Shown: positions 8,641 to 17,852 of the stretch, piece after piece
How positions within the stretch are numbered: the stretch's first letter is position 1
Layout of the letters: every line of letters starts with the position of its first letter
Source: JARIHD01 sp964503715
Lineage (GTDB): Bacteria > Patescibacteriota > Saccharimonadia > Saccharimonadales > UBA4665
Reading direction: 5' to 3'
Length of the DNA stretch: 64,000 nt
NCBI GenBank assembly: GCA_964503715.1
Contig: CAZDAD010000001.1
Coordinates: forward strand, 38,418-102,417
Program-made: the position numbers and the translations under genes
The notes under the pieces: generated by a model
The model's database searches: none
Told to the model about the DNA's origin: nothing
What the model saw: the letters and a program-made list of their open reading frames with translations, nothing else

Positions 8641-9783
8641 ATGAAAATCGGACTAGTTTGTCCTTACAATGTGGCTAAAGGTGGTGGTGTTCAGGAACAT
8701 GTCTTCGCTACGCAGAAGGAACTTAAGAAGCGTGGCCATGAAGTGTACATTATCACGCCGCAGCCCAAAGAAATGCCTGACAACAAACTGAATAACATTA
8801 TTTATGTTGGCAGCGCAGCGAATTTTAACTCACCGCTTCGTACTACAATCCAGGTTTCAGCGGGAGTTAACGACTCAATAGATTCTGTCCTCGACCAGTA
8901 CAACTTTGATATCTTGCACTTTCATGAGCCATGGGTGCCGATGCTTAGCGCCCAAATACTAAGCCGTTCAAAGTGCATCAATATTGGTACTTTTCACGCT
9001 AAATTACCCGAGACAATTATGACGCGGACTATGATCAAGGTTGTCACACCATACACAAAATCAGTTCTCAAATATATACATGAATTTACCGCCGTATCTG
9101 ACGCCGCAGCGGAATACCTGCGCAGCTTGAGTGACAGGCATATTACCCTCATACCGAACGGCATAAACTTAGATACATATACAGCACCAGCCAATCGCGA
9201 TGAATCGAGCAAGAAAAAAACAATATTTTATGTTGGACGTCTCGAACCTCGTAAGGGGGTTAAGCACCTCCTGTATGCCTTTGCTGAACTCAAGCAACTA
9301 GACCCACACGTATCACTAGTCATCGCTGGCGATGGGCCATCTAGGGAAAAATTAGAAGAACTAGCAAAGGACCTTGATCTCAAAGACTACAAATTTCTCG
9401 GCTACATATCAGATGCTCAAAAGATAAAGTACCTTAGGTCAGCTGACGTGTACTGTTCGCCCGCATTGTTCGGTGAAAGCTTCGGTATAGTATTGCTTGA
9501 AGCAATGGCCACAGGTACAGTTGTCGTTGCAGGTGATAACCCAGGTTATGCTAGCGTCCTTAAGGGTCTAGGGGCAATTTCGCTAGTCAACCCCAAGCAT
9601 CATAGTGAGTTTGCGCACCGACTAGAATTACTCATTCACCAGCCAGAGTTACGAAGATTGTGGCGAAGGTGGGCATCCAAAGAGCTCAAACAATATAGCT
9701 ATAAAACAATCGTTGACCAGTACGAGACGGTGTATCATGATGCACTCAGAGACCATAAAGTTAACTCCAAGACAGAAAGATAA
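8641..9783 (+). CDS. GT4 glycosyltransferase, PimA-like
   Basis: A 380-residue retaining GT-B glycosyltransferase. The N-terminal Rossmann domain has the glycine loop KGGGVQEHV, and the middle contains FHAKLPE and VSDAAAEYL. The C-terminal nucleotide-sugar domain carries FYVGRLEPRKG, VIAGDGP and the EX7E motif region FGESFGIVLLEAMATG. The pattern resembles mycobacterial PimA and other GDP- or UDP-sugar transferases that glycosylate lipids at the inner membrane face. It is followed 2 bases later by a paralogue, so the pair probably adds successive sugars to one acceptor. The acceptor and sugar cannot be read from sequence. Confidence 0.88.
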   Translation: MKIGLVCPYNVAKGGGVQEHVFATQKELKKRGHEVYIITPQPKEMPDNKLNNIIYVGSAANFNSPLRTTIQVSAGVNDSIDSVLDQYNFDILHFHEPWVPMLSAQILSRSKCINIGTFHAKLPETIMTRTMIKVVTPYTKSVLKYIHEFTAVSDAAAEYLRSLSDRHITLIPNGINLDTYTAPANRDESSKKKTIFYVGRLEPRKGVKHLLYAFAELKQLDPHVSLVIAGDGPSREKLEELAKDLDLKDYKFLGYISDAQKIKYLRSADVYCSPALFGESFGIVLLEAMATGTVVVAGDNPGYASVLKGLGAISLVNPKHHSEFAHRLELLIHQPELRRLWRRWASKELKQYSYKTIVDQYETVYHDALRDHKVNSKTER

Positions 9784-9785
9784 AG

Positions 9786-10925
9786 ATGCAAAAACTCAAG
9801 ATTGGTTTTGTGCTTGATGATTCATTAGATTCTACTGACGGCGTTCAGCAGTACGTAATCAATGTTAGCCAATGGCTAATTGCTCACGGCCATGAAATTC
9901 ACTACTTAGTCGGAAAAACCGAGAGAACTGATCTGCCAAATATCCATAGCTTAAGCCACAATGTCAAAGTTAGTTTCAACCAGAATCGTATGTCCGTGCC
10001 GCTACCTTCGTCCCGAATTGCCATCAAGAAACTCCTGCGCCGTGAGAAATTCGATGTGCTCCACATACAAATGCCATATAGCCCCTTCTTGGCAGGCAGA
10101 ATAATTAAAGCCGCTCCCAAAAAAACCGCCGTAGTCGGCACTTTTCACGTAGCACCATACGGTAGTTTAGTCTATTTCGCAAACAGACTTCTAGGAAAGC
10201 TCGTTAAACCCTCACTCAAGCGTTTTGACGAGCTTATCAGCGTCTCCGCACTGGCCCAAGATTTTGCGAAGAAAACTTTTGGAATCGACAGCCAAGTAAT
10301 CCCAAATACTATAGAATTAAAACCATTTTTTGAGTCTAAGCCTATAGAGAAGTACGGTGACTCCTTCAATATTATGTTCTTTGGTCGACTCGTCGAACGA
10401 AAAGGATGTCAGCATTTTCTGAAGGCTATATACGAGCTCAAGCGGACAGGCAGCTTGCCCGCAAAGGCAAAAGTCATAATCTGCGGCAAGGGACCAATGC
10501 TGATACAGCTCCAGGAATACGTAAGTCAACATGGACTAGAGCAGATTACGGAGTTCGCTGGCTACATAAGCGAGGATGACAAGCCAAGCTACCTAGCTTC
10601 GGCCGATGTACTAGTTTACCCCAGCACTGGTGGTGAAAGCTTTGGAATAGTGCTATTGGAGGGAATGGCGGCATCACGTGGAGCGGTATTGGCAGGCAAT
10701 AACCCTGGTTACATGGGTGTGATGGGAGATCAAATCGTGCAAACATTTAACCCCAATTCTGAAGAAGATTTTGCAGCTAAGCTTCGTGAATTCATATCAA
10801 GCCCCAAGAAACGTCAAGAAGCAGTTGAGTGGCAACAAACCTATGTTAAGCGATACTCTCCAGATATCGTATGCAAACAAATTACTAAGGTTTACTCAGC
10901 GGCATTGCATAAGCGCCCTAGGTAA
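9786..10925 (+). CDS. GT4 glycosyltransferase, second of a pair
   Basis: A 379-residue GT-B enzyme paralogous to its upstream neighbour. It has the glycine loop DSTDGVQQYV near the start, TFHVAPYG in the N-domain, then FFGRLVERKG, IICGKGP and the donor-binding GGESFGIVLLEGMAAS. Only 2 bases separate it from the first gene, with AAAGATG as a weak ribosome site, so translation is probably coupled. Such tandem GT4 pairs often build a two-sugar glycolipid head group. The next gene, an AI-2E-family permease, follows after 18 bases. Membrane association at the cytoplasmic face is expected from family behaviour; no TM helix is present. Confidence 0.87.
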   Translation: MQKLKIGFVLDDSLDSTDGVQQYVINVSQWLIAHGHEIHYLVGKTERTDLPNIHSLSHNVKVSFNQNRMSVPLPSSRIAIKKLLRREKFDVLHIQMPYSPFLAGRIIKAAPKKTAVVGTFHVAPYGSLVYFANRLLGKLVKPSLKRFDELISVSALAQDFAKKTFGIDSQVIPNTIELKPFFESKPIEKYGDSFNIMFFGRLVERKGCQHFLKAIYELKRTGSLPAKAKVIICGKGPMLIQLQEYVSQHGLEQITEFAGYISEDDKPSYLASADVLVYPSTGGESFGIVLLEGMAASRGAVLAGNNPGYMGVMGDQIVQTFNPNSEEDFAAKLREFISSPKKRQEAVEWQQTYVKRYSPDIVCKQITKVYSAALHKRPR

Positions 10926-10943
10926 TACATAATTAATAGTATT

Positions 10944-12071
10944 ATGTTTAGATTTGCAAAATCGAAAGACAAGATGGAAACAGTCAAGCTACATATATCG
11001 AACAAAACAATCGTTAGGGTACTTCTTATGACCGTTGTGACAGTCGTTGGGCTACTTGCGGTCCATAAGGCCACTCCTACTCTAGTACTTATTTTTACAG
11101 CTATGTTCTTGGCTCTTGCATTAAACGGACCAGTCTATGCTCTCGCCCAGCGCTTGCCTGGCAGCAAGAAGGGCAATCGACAACTAGCAACCAGTATCTC
11201 ATTTGTGTTTGTCGCTATTATTATTGTTGCGTTCTTCGCCAGTGTGATTCCACCAATCGTAAAACAAACCAATAATTTCATTGGTGCTGCCCCCGAGATT
11301 CTGACCCAGGCTAAAGACGAGAATAGTGGCCTTGGTAAAGTAATACGCAAGTACAAGCTCGAGAAGTATGTTGATGAATTTTCGAGCGACCTATCTAGTA
11401 GGCTCAAATCTGCCAGTGGCACAGCAGTCGCAACGGTTGGCAAGGTTGGTAGCAGCATATTTTCCGTATTAACTGTGCTTGTTCTAACGTTTATGATGCT
11501 TATCGAAGGCCCAAGATGGCTTAGGTTTTTCAAAGATATAATTCCCGATCAGCATCACGAGCGAACCGAGAGGCTCATCAGGGACATGTACAAGGTCGTA
11601 AAAGGATACGTCAACGGGCAAGTACTATTGGCCAGTATTGCAGCCGTCCTGATACTGCCTATGATGTTAGCGCTAGGCATTAGTTATCCCTTTGCGCTTG
11701 TATTCATTGTTTTCATATGTGGCCTTATACCAATGGTCGGACACACCATCGGTGCAATTATTGTAACTACTATTGCCCTGTTCACCTCACCCTTTGCAGC
11801 ACTTATCATCCTGAGCTACTACATCCTATACCAACAGATTGAAAACTATTTCGTACAGCCCAAGATACAAGCTAACTCAACTAATATGTCGCCACTATTG
11901 GTATTTATGTCAGTCATAGTTGGTGCACAGTTTGGTGGACTCTTTGGCGGTTTGGTAGCAATACCTGTAGCAGGCTGTCTGAGGATATTAGCCCTAGATT
12001 ATCTATACACAAAAAGAATTATCGAGCATCCAGAGAACAATCCTGTAACAGATATCACTCCCAACAAATAG
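10944..12071 (+). CDS. AI-2E family (UPF0118) transporter
   Basis: A 375-residue polytopic membrane protein of the AI-2E/PerM family. After a short basic N-terminus (residues 1-25) come two helices, a long amphipathic extracytoplasmic or cytoplasmic stretch (about 105-160), then helices to residue 350. The family signature region reads GLIPMVGHTIGAII, and the late motif YYILYQQIENYFVQPKI matches the usual Q-x-E-N-x-x-x-x-P-x-I pattern. Members export the signal AI-2, or act as Na+/H+ or other exporters; the substrate here is unknown. Small gaps link it to the two GT4 genes. It converges on cysS with 5 bases between stops. Confidence 0.88.
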   Translation: MFRFAKSKDKMETVKLHISNKTIVRVLLMTVVTVVGLLAVHKATPTLVLIFTAMFLALALNGPVYALAQRLPGSKKGNRQLATSISFVFVAIIIVAFFASVIPPIVKQTNNFIGAAPEILTQAKDENSGLGKVIRKYKLEKYVDEFSSDLSSRLKSASGTAVATVGKVGSSIFSVLTVLVLTFMMLIEGPRWLRFFKDIIPDQHHERTERLIRDMYKVVKGYVNGQVLLASIAAVLILPMMLALGISYPFALVFIVFICGLIPMVGHTIGAIIVTTIALFTSPFAALIILSYYILYQQIENYFVQPKIQANSTNMSPLLVFMSVIVGAQFGGLFGGLVAIPVAGCLRILALDYLYTKRIIEHPENNPVTDITPNK

Positions 12072-12076
12072 AATAG

Positions 12077-13468
12077 CTAAACGCTGTACCAAATTGGGCC
12101 GACTGAAGTGTCTCTTATGCCGATTCCTTGCGATAAAAGATTATCGCGGGCTTGGTCGGCAGCAACCCAATCCGACCGATTTTTAGCTTCCGAGCGCTGA
12201 CGAATCAGTTCCTTTTGATCCTCTGATATATCCTGTGACTGCGTTAGCTTTAGGCCGGTAATTGAATCAATTACAGCTAAATCATCAATAAACTTATCAA
12301 CCGTGCCTGAAGATGGTGGAGTCTGGAGACTATTAGCTAATTCGCTCAGTATTCGGAGCAGTTCTGGTGTATTGAGGTCATCTGCAATCGCCGCAAGTAG
12401 TTGATCTCCAACCGGCTCATAATCTGTGCCCGAACCATTGTCTAGCACCTGAAAGCGCAGATCAGCCAAAGCCCTATAGTCCCTCAGTCGGTTCTTGGCT
12501 GCTTGTAAACTATCCCAACTAAACTTTGACTGGCTTCGATAATGTGACTCAAGTATATGCAGACGCAAATCCATTGGGCTAAAGCCCCTCTGCTCAATTT
12601 CCTCAAGTGTAACACCGTTGCCCAAACTCTTAGATATTTTGTCACCATTCACACTTATATGATTGGTATGCATCCAGTAATTTGCAAATGGCTTTCCGGT
12701 TATCGGCTCGCTCTGAGCAATCTCGTTAGTATGGTGCACAGGTATATGATCAATACCTCCTGCATGGATATCTATGGTATCGCCAAGATATTTCATGCTC
12801 ATCGCCGAACATTCAATGTGCCAACCTGGGAACCCCCTGCCCCAAGGACTGTCCCACTCCATGTCTCTTTTTTGGCCCTCTGGAGAGAGCTTCCATAGAG
12901 CAAAGTCAGTAATATTTCGCTTTTCCTGATTATACTCAACTCTGGCGCCCGCTTGTTGCTCGTCAACATCTAGTCTGGCAAAATCACCATATTTAGTAAA
13001 AAGTGAGGTGTCATAGTACACACCATCGCTGATCTTGTAGGTCAAGCCTTTGGCCTCGAGCTTTGATATTAGATCAATTTGCTCCTGAATATGCTCTGTA
13101 GCCTTAGGCATAAAGTCAGGCTGTGATATGTTCAGGTGCTCGAGTCCGTTAACAAAATAATTGCCGTAATAGTCAGCGACTTCCCAAGCAGTTAGGCCCT
13201 CGCGTCGAGCGCCTTTTTCGAGTTTGTCTTCACCCTCGTCGGCGTCACTTACAAGATGTCCGACATCGGTTATATTGATAACCCACTTAGGGTTCATCCC
13301 GCTTGATTTTAGCGCACGTACCAGTAAATCGTATCTAACGAATGTAAACCAGTTACCAATGTGAGGATAGTCATAAACGGTTGGTCCACAAGTATAGACA
13401 GTCACTGCTGGTGGATTTATTGGTTGGATATTATCGACTTTACGCGATAGTGTATTGTATAGCTTCAT
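12077..13468 (-). CDS. cysS: cysteinyl-tRNA synthetase
   Basis: Class Ia synthetase that charges tRNA-Cys. The HIGH motif is YPHIGNW and the KMSKS motif is KISKSLGN. Unlike several other proteins in this window, its zinc site is intact: YTCGPTVYD supplies the first Cys, GWHIECSAM the second, and VHHTNE the His and Glu ligands that also select cysteine. I chose ATG 13468 (MKLYNTLS), which matches where the family begins; an in-frame start 8 codons upstream would lengthen the overlap with the DHH gene. Even so the two genes overlap by 29 bases, so they are co-transcribed and probably translationally coupled. Length about 463 residues, normal for CysRS. Confidence 0.97.
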   Translation of the reverse strand: MKLYNTLSRKVDNIQPINPPAVTVYTCGPTVYDYPHIGNWFTFVRYDLLVRALKSSGMNPKWVINITDVGHLVSDADEGEDKLEKGARREGLTAWEVADYYGNYFVNGLEHLNISQPDFMPKATEHIQEQIDLISKLEAKGLTYKISDGVYYDTSLFTKYGDFARLDVDEQQAGARVEYNQEKRNITDFALWKLSPEGQKRDMEWDSPWGRGFPGWHIECSAMSMKYLGDTIDIHAGGIDHIPVHHTNEIAQSEPITGKPFANYWMHTNHISVNGDKISKSLGNGVTLEEIEQRGFSPMDLRLHILESHYRSQSKFSWDSLQAAKNRLRDYRALADLRFQVLDNGSGTDYEPVGDQLLAAIADDLNTPELLRILSELANSLQTPPSSGTVDKFIDDLAVIDSITGLKLTQSQDISEDQKELIRQRSEAKNRSDWVAADQARDNLLSQGIGIRDTSVGPIWYSV

Positions 13469-14477
13469 TGGTTGGCTCCGGCTTGACGTCATTTAGTAAT
13501 TCCGATGTATAGCTTATACATTCGGATTTTATTTCGTTAAAAGGTCGTCCATCCTGAACTTTGAAGCCACTGGCATAAGCATGTCCGCCGCCTCCAAAAT
13601 GTTCAGCCAATTTATTGGCTATTGGCGCACCTTGATTACATCGTATTTTGGCTGTTACCCTACCACTGTTATATACCTTGAATGCAATGGCTATCTGAGT
13701 ACCTGTGGTCATGCGCATGTCCTCGAGGACAAGCATCGGAGGGTTGTACTCGGGACTATATTTTTCGATTTCACTCCATGATATTGTGACCGTAGCAATG
13801 CGATTATCCTTGTAGTACTCGACTCGTTGCAACAGTTCACCCTTGAAGTGAGTCAGTGCAGGGCTCTTTTGCATGAGGGAGCGTCGCGCTTGGTCAAGCT
13901 CAGCAATACTGACACCGTTATCAACCATTTCGGCAACGATATGGATACTGCGAGCTGAAGTGGCTTCAGTTGTCAGGCCTAGACTATCGGCAAGTATTGA
14001 GGATACGAGGTTTTTTTGGGCTTCTACATTAATAGACCAGCCCAAATCTTTAGCGAGCTCATATATCACCTGGCCTGTTGCTACTGCAGATTGATTGCAT
14101 ACTATAGTAGCAAAAGGTATTGTGGGCTCAACTTCATGGTGATCAATGACTATACACGGCTTGCTCGCTAAAATGTCTATTTGTTTCGATGTTGCTAGGT
14201 TTTCCATCAGACTAATAGCGCTAGTATCTACTACTATACTCAAATCAACGTTGGCTGGGAGCTCGTTGGTTACTCGATCCCATCCACGATAATAATGTAA
14301 GTATGGCGGGATGTTCGCACCACAATGCAGCCACACATCCTTACCCATCTCAGATAGGATCTGCTCCAGGGCCAAAGCACTGCCCAGGCTATCGCCATCG
14401 GGATTATCAGCCTGAACGACTACAATTGTGTTTGCAGTCTTGACTAACTCATTGATTGCCTGTGCCTCACTGTACAT
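13440..14477 (-). CDS. nrnA: DHH/DHHA1 phosphoesterase (NrnA-like)
   Basis: A 345-residue DHH-superfamily phosphoesterase. The DHH domain contains NPDGDSLGSA (metal ligands), VVDTSA and the name-giving IDHHE. The C-terminal DHHA1 domain ends in HFGGGGHAYASGF, which binds the nucleotide. By family it degrades 2-5 nt RNA oligomers (nano-RNase) and may also act on pAp or cyclic dinucleotide products. A TACAAT box lies 7 bases before its ATG, so the mRNA is probably leaderless, and the gene heads a two-gene operon with cysS. It could be a c-di-AMP phosphodiesterase (PgpH- or GdpP-like), but no PAS or GGDEF portion is present, which favours NrnA. Confidence 0.9.
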   Translation of the reverse strand: MYSEAQAINELVKTANTIVVVQADNPDGDSLGSALALEQILSEMGKDVWLHCGANIPPYLHYYRGWDRVTNELPANVDLSIVVDTSAISLMENLATSKQIDILASKPCIVIDHHEVEPTIPFATIVCNQSAVATGQVIYELAKDLGWSINVEAQKNLVSSILADSLGLTTEATSARSIHIVAEMVDNGVSIAELDQARRSLMQKSPALTHFKGELLQRVEYYKDNRIATVTISWSEIEKYSPEYNPPMLVLEDMRMTTGTQIAIAFKVYNSGRVTAKIRCNQGAPIANKLAEHFGGGGHAYASGFKVQDGRPFNEIKSECISYTSELLNDVKPEPTNEAIQYTIA

Positions 14478-14484
14478 GTTCTAT

Positions 14485-14490
14485 ATTGTA
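14485..14490 (-). promoter_or_regulatory. -10 box, leaderless nrnA-cysS operon
   Basis: TACAAT on the minus strand, 7 bases before ATG 14477, with no Shine-Dalgarno in between. Confidence 0.5.
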
Positions 14491-14522
14491 TAGTGCGCCA
14501 AAACTAAATTCAAAACCAAGTG

Positions 14523-15638
14523 TTATTTGTTATCTCGGTACTTATCAGAAGATAGGGCGCGATTTATACTATTCAGGCCTGTTATTTCAGAGATAACTGG
14601 CCTGGCTGGTCCTGATTCAAATATTTTTTTATCTACATTAACAAGATAACTATCACTGAGGGACGGTCCATCTACTTCACTACCAGTATTGATGAGCCCG
14701 ACTAGCTCTCCGCTGGCATCTGTAACTGCTCCGCCGCTAGCCCCAGGCCGTGCATGTTCAAATGTTTGGTCGCCATTGCCCACCCTTAAAGATGAGTCCA
14801 GCCCACTCAGAGCCATANNNNNNNNNNAATGCTTATCATCACCGGTGTATTTACCGATCGATATCAGAGAGTAGGTTCGCGGGATGTTCAGAACCCTATC
14901 GGCACGATTGTTAACGCCAAACAATGACTGACCCCGCTGTACTTCTTTGTTTGAGCTTAATTTGATTGGTGCTTCGCTGATATCAGATTTGGCCTTCAAA
15001 ATCGCAACATCGTCAAAGTCGGTGTAATTGAACTGCGGCTCTAGTTGGGTATCGAAATTAATATCTTGGCCTAGCTCAGAGTAGACATAGCAACCGTCTG
15101 CCACGCCGATTATTTTGCCCGAGTTGGTCGTCATAGTAATCCTAGATTTATCGTGAATAGCACTAGCAATAACATGAGCCGCCGTAATTACAACCTTATT
15201 CCCATCGGGGTCTGTCGTAATCCAACCACTACCCTCATAGAACTTGCCAGACATATATATTTTGTTATCCTTGACGAATAGCTGAGGTGCAACAGAAATC
15301 CTAACAGTTGAATTCTCGACTTCTGCATCTACTGATGCCTGACGTTCGCTCTTAGCTGGTATCCTACCGTTACTACTATCCATGCCAATATCGATTGGTA
15401 AATCACCATCGTTGGAATTCTCGTTATACGAAACGATAGTCGATACATCATAGCAGTGGCTCAAAGCTTCGGCACCACTAGCCTCATTGCGGGCCGCCAT
15501 TTGTTGGCTAACTGACTGTTCAATAACAGGTATGCTGGACATATCTGGAGGGCCGACAATATTCGGCTGCATAACGACAATACCTATGGCAGCACCTGCA
15601 GCCAAAACACCATATTTCTTCTTGCTCTTCTCAAACAT
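14523..15638 (-). CDS. membrane-anchored trypsin-like serine protease (contains an assembly gap)
   Basis: A trypsin-fold protease, about 371 residues as assembled. One membrane segment lies near residue 10-25 (VLAAGAAIGIVVMQ), followed by a low-complexity linker and the protease domain. The triad is visible: His in VITAAHVIAS, Asp in DFDDVAILK and Ser in PGASGGAV. Location is probably extracytoplasmic. Ten N (14818-14827) fall between the Asp and Ser segments. The frame is the same on both sides, so the gap is either 10 bases or differs by a multiple of three. No PDZ domain follows, so it is not a full DegP/HtrA. TATAAT lies 7 bases before the ATG. Confidence 0.82.
   Translation of the reverse strand: MFEKSKKKYGVLAAGAAIGIVVMQPNIVGPPDMSSIPVIEQSVSQQMAARNEASGAEALSHCYDVSTIVSYNENSNDGDLPIDIGMDSSNGRIPAKSERQASVDAEVENSTVRISVAPQLFVKDNKIYMSGKFYEGSGWITTDPDGNKVVITAAHVIASAIHDKSRITMTTNSGKIIGVADGCYVYSELGQDINFDTQLEPQFNYTDFDDVAILKAKSDISEAPIKLSSNKEVQRGQSLFGVNNRADRVLNIPRTYSLISIGKYTGDDKHXXXXMALSGLDSSLRVGNGDQTFEHARPGASGGAVTDASGELVGLINTGSEVDGPSLSDSYLVNVDKKIFESGPARPVISEITGLNSINRALSSDKYRDNK
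14818..14827. other. assembly gap (10 N)
   Basis: Ten undetermined bases inside the serine protease gene. The identical size of the second gap in the window suggests a fixed placeholder rather than a measured distance. Confidence 0.99.
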
Positions 15639-15645
15639 TGTACAT

Positions 15646-15651
15646 ATTATA
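15646..15651 (-). promoter_or_regulatory. -10 box, leaderless protease gene
   Basis: TATAAT on the minus strand, 7 bases before ATG 15638. Confidence 0.5.
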
Positions 15652-15673
15652 CAATGTTATTGCTCATATGTCA

Positions 15674-16282
15674 CTATTTGAGCTGCTGCCTACCCTCTAG
15701 AGCTCGACCTAGTGTGATCTGATCAGCATATTCGAGGTCTACCCCAATCGGAAGACCGCGTGCCAATCTGGTAATTTCAACACCGCTAGACATAAGCTGT
15801 TGCTGTATATATAAGGCTGTCGACTCGCCTTCAACACTGGCGTTAGTGGCCAGAATCACCTCTTCAACTCCGTCCTCGCTAACTCTTTCAACTAACTCTG
15901 CAATGTGTAACTGCTCGGGACCTACACCATCAATTGGCGACACTAAACCGCCCAGAACATGGTAAGTTCCGTCGTATGAGTTAGTCTTTTCGATTGCTAA
16001 TATATCGAACGGCTCAGCAACAACTGCAACAATTTTTTTGTTGCGCTTTGGGTTAGTATAAAGCTCGGACAGCTTTTGGCCAGCCGAAACAAGGGCAAAT
16101 GTCTTTTCGCAAACACTAACACCATCATGAAGTGCGTTTAGCGAGGCTGCTATTTGCTTAGTTTTGCTGGCATCGGACTTTAACAGATAGTACGCATATC
16201 TTTCAGCAGTACGAGCGCCAACACCTGGCAGTACGCCAAGAGAGTCAATGACATCCTGGAGTGCCTTCGGCAATATATTCAT
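15674..16282 (-). CDS. recR: recombination protein RecR, zinc-finger-free variant
   Basis: RecR helps load RecA at gaps as part of RecFOR. The N-terminal helix-hairpin-helix is present (LPGVGARTAERYAYYLL), as are the TOPRIM motif AVVAEPFDILAIE, the conserved YHVLGGLVSPIDGVGP and the C-terminal Walker-B-like region ITRLARGLPIGVDLEYAD. Between residues 55 and 90, where other RecR proteins carry a four-cysteine zinc finger, only one Cys remains (VSVCEKTF) and the spacing is changed, so this site cannot bind zinc. The gene lies 5 bases after ybaB, the usual ybaB-recR pair. At 202 residues the length is normal, so the region was altered rather than deleted. Confidence 0.95.
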   Translation of the reverse strand: MNILPKALQDVIDSLGVLPGVGARTAERYAYYLLKSDASKTKQIAASLNALHDGVSVCEKTFALVSAGQKLSELYTNPKRNKKIVAVVAEPFDILAIEKTNSYDGTYHVLGGLVSPIDGVGPEQLHIAELVERVSEDGVEEVILATNASVEGESTALYIQQQLMSSGVEITRLARGLPIGVDLEYADQITLGRALEGRQQLK

Positions 16283-16287
16283 AAGTA

Positions 16288-16581
16288 TTAGAGGCCGAGA
16301 TCACCAAGAGCGCCCATCATGGGCTGCATCTTTTCGGCAGCTACTTTTTGACTGGCAGTAATAGCTTCTTTGACAGCATCTTCTACCCAACGCTCAAGAA
16401 GCCCGATATCATCTAGGTCAACATACTCAGGATCAATATGAATCTTCTTAATCTTCTGTTCGCCAGTTATCTCTACGCGAACAGCTCCGTCACCTGCCTC
16501 AACAGTTATAACCTGGTTCTGTAATTCTTTTTGAATCTTTTTTACTTTAAGTAACATTTTAGCTTGGTCAAATCGACTCAT
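16288..16581 (-). CDS. ybaB: YbaB/EbfC nucleoid-associated protein
   Basis: A small (97-residue) dimeric DNA-binding protein that coats the nucleoid. It has the family's pattern: a basic N-terminal helix (QAKMLLKVKKIQKELQNQ), a central beta sheet with VEITGEQKIKKIHIDPE, and a C-terminal helix. It is usually encoded between dnaX and recR. Here it is still next to recR, but dnaB and a membrane protein separate it from dnaX. I chose ATG 16581 because GGGAG lies 7 bases upstream; a TTG six codons earlier would overlap that site. Function in CPR bacteria is not established beyond homology. Confidence 0.92.
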   Translation of the reverse strand: MSRFDQAKMLLKVKKIQKELQNQVITVEAGDGAVRVEITGEQKIKKIHIDPEYVDLDDIGLLERWVEDAVKEAITASQKVAAEKMQPMMGALGDLGL

Positions 16582-16647
16582 CTGTATGCTCCCGTTCAAT
16601 AATGTCCTATTAATATTACCTCATAAGAGGTCACAGAGCAACGATAG

Positions 16648-17832
16648 CTATGGTCTGATAGACTTAAATACTTCAGCAGTGGCATCAGCACTTGGCCAGC
16701 CAATGAAATAGTGGTTCAAATGATAGGAAACAACTACTGCCAACAATGCGGTCATGAGCACCCAACCAGTGGTCCTGGCGATCGGGTTGCGCGGGAATGT
16801 CATAAGCCAAGTGTCAAACAGATAGGACGTGCCGACGGCGATTAAAACATAAATAAATGGTATTACAACACTAAAAGTAACGTAACCACCGAACGAAGAC
16901 AGAACCAATGTCAATAGAATAACCGACAAGAAGACAGGCGTGCGACCTAGTTTGTACTGCCTAAGATATAAGTACCCACCCAGAGCGAACATTGCCGTGC
17001 TAAAGGCATCAAGCAATGGCGCTCTACCAAGCCACAGCGCAGGGTTATCTGGAGCGTGTACTAGAACATTGTATGGGAAGCGTATTACATTCTTGAGTAT
17101 CTCAAATACATGAGGCATTTGTTGGGGCAAGCCTAGGTATGGCAAGATTAGCGATGGTGTCTTATAGAGTGACCAGATTATCGGCGCAATGATGATGGCT
17201 AGAGCTAGTAGGGCCACTGCTACAACCCAAACATGATCTTTTACCAAACGCAAAATAACTTTCCATTGCCATACAGCTCCGAATATTAGGAACCACACCA
17301 TGCCTGGAACGTACATATAGCCTGCAAAGCCTATTAGGCATAATAGCAATGGCAGCCAGTTGTTTGATTGTTTGGCCCAAAAGGCACAAGCTACAAGCGC
17401 AAAAACACCAAAACTGAGTACTTCAGGGGTGCCAAAACGTGCAACATGCAAAAACCAAGCAGAGGTGCCTACCAGTAGCGTTCCAATAATTGAAGTACGC
17501 ATATCTTGCCAAGAATGGAGAAGTTTGGCAAAAATCATCAGACCAGCTAATGCAAACATGACAGAGGCAATGCGCACAACGAGGAAACTGTGCGGGTGTA
17601 GTAGGCTAAGGACTTTGACTAGGACTAGATACGGCAGATTGAGGGGATTGTCTAGCCAATTTTGCCAACTTTGAGACGCAAAATAGCTATCAACCTCCTG
17701 TGAATTATAGCCAGGGGTCAAGGTGTTTAGCCTCCAGACCAAAAGGAATGCTAGCCCAGTGAACAACAAGAGATAGCTGGAAAAGTTTATTAGGCGCTCT
17801 TTGGAATAGCCAGTCTTTGTGGGCAATTTCAT
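16648..17832 (-). CDS. polytopic membrane protein, GT39/ArnT-like (GT-C)
   Basis: A 394-residue protein with about nine membrane helices. After the first helix (FSSYLLLFTGLAFLLVW) comes a loop with NSQEVDSYFASQSW. GT-C glycosyltransferases carry their catalytic acidic residues in this first extracytoplasmic loop, and the E-V-D here is a candidate. Later loops are short and there is no soluble domain. This suggests a lipid-linked-sugar-dependent mannosyl- or aminoarabinosyl-transferase, but the motif evidence is thin and an unrelated transporter is possible. TATAAT preceded by TGG lies 9 bases before the ATG, so it has its own promoter inside the dnaX-recR region and probably a leaderless mRNA. 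Confidence 0.6.
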   Translation of the reverse strand: MKLPTKTGYSKERLINFSSYLLLFTGLAFLLVWRLNTLTPGYNSQEVDSYFASQSWQNWLDNPLNLPYLVLVKVLSLLHPHSFLVVRIASVMFALAGLMIFAKLLHSWQDMRTSIIGTLLVGTSAWFLHVARFGTPEVLSFGVFALVACAFWAKQSNNWLPLLLCLIGFAGYMYVPGMVWFLIFGAVWQWKVILRLVKDHVWVVAVALLALAIIIAPIIWSLYKTPSLILPYLGLPQQMPHVFEILKNVIRFPYNVLVHAPDNPALWLGRAPLLDAFSTAMFALGGYLYLRQYKLGRTPVFLSVILLTLVLSSFGGYVTFSVVIPFIYVLIAVGTSYLFDTWLMTFPRNPIARTTGWVLMTALLAVVVSYHLNHYFIGWPSADATAEVFKSIRP

Positions 17833-17841
17833 CTTGAGGGT

Positions 17842-17847
17842 ATTATA
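17842..17847 (-). promoter_or_regulatory. extended -10 promoter, leaderless GT-C-like gene
   Basis: TGG-TATAAT on the minus strand ends 9 bases before ATG 17832. Confidence 0.6.
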
Positions 17848-17852
17848 CCATT

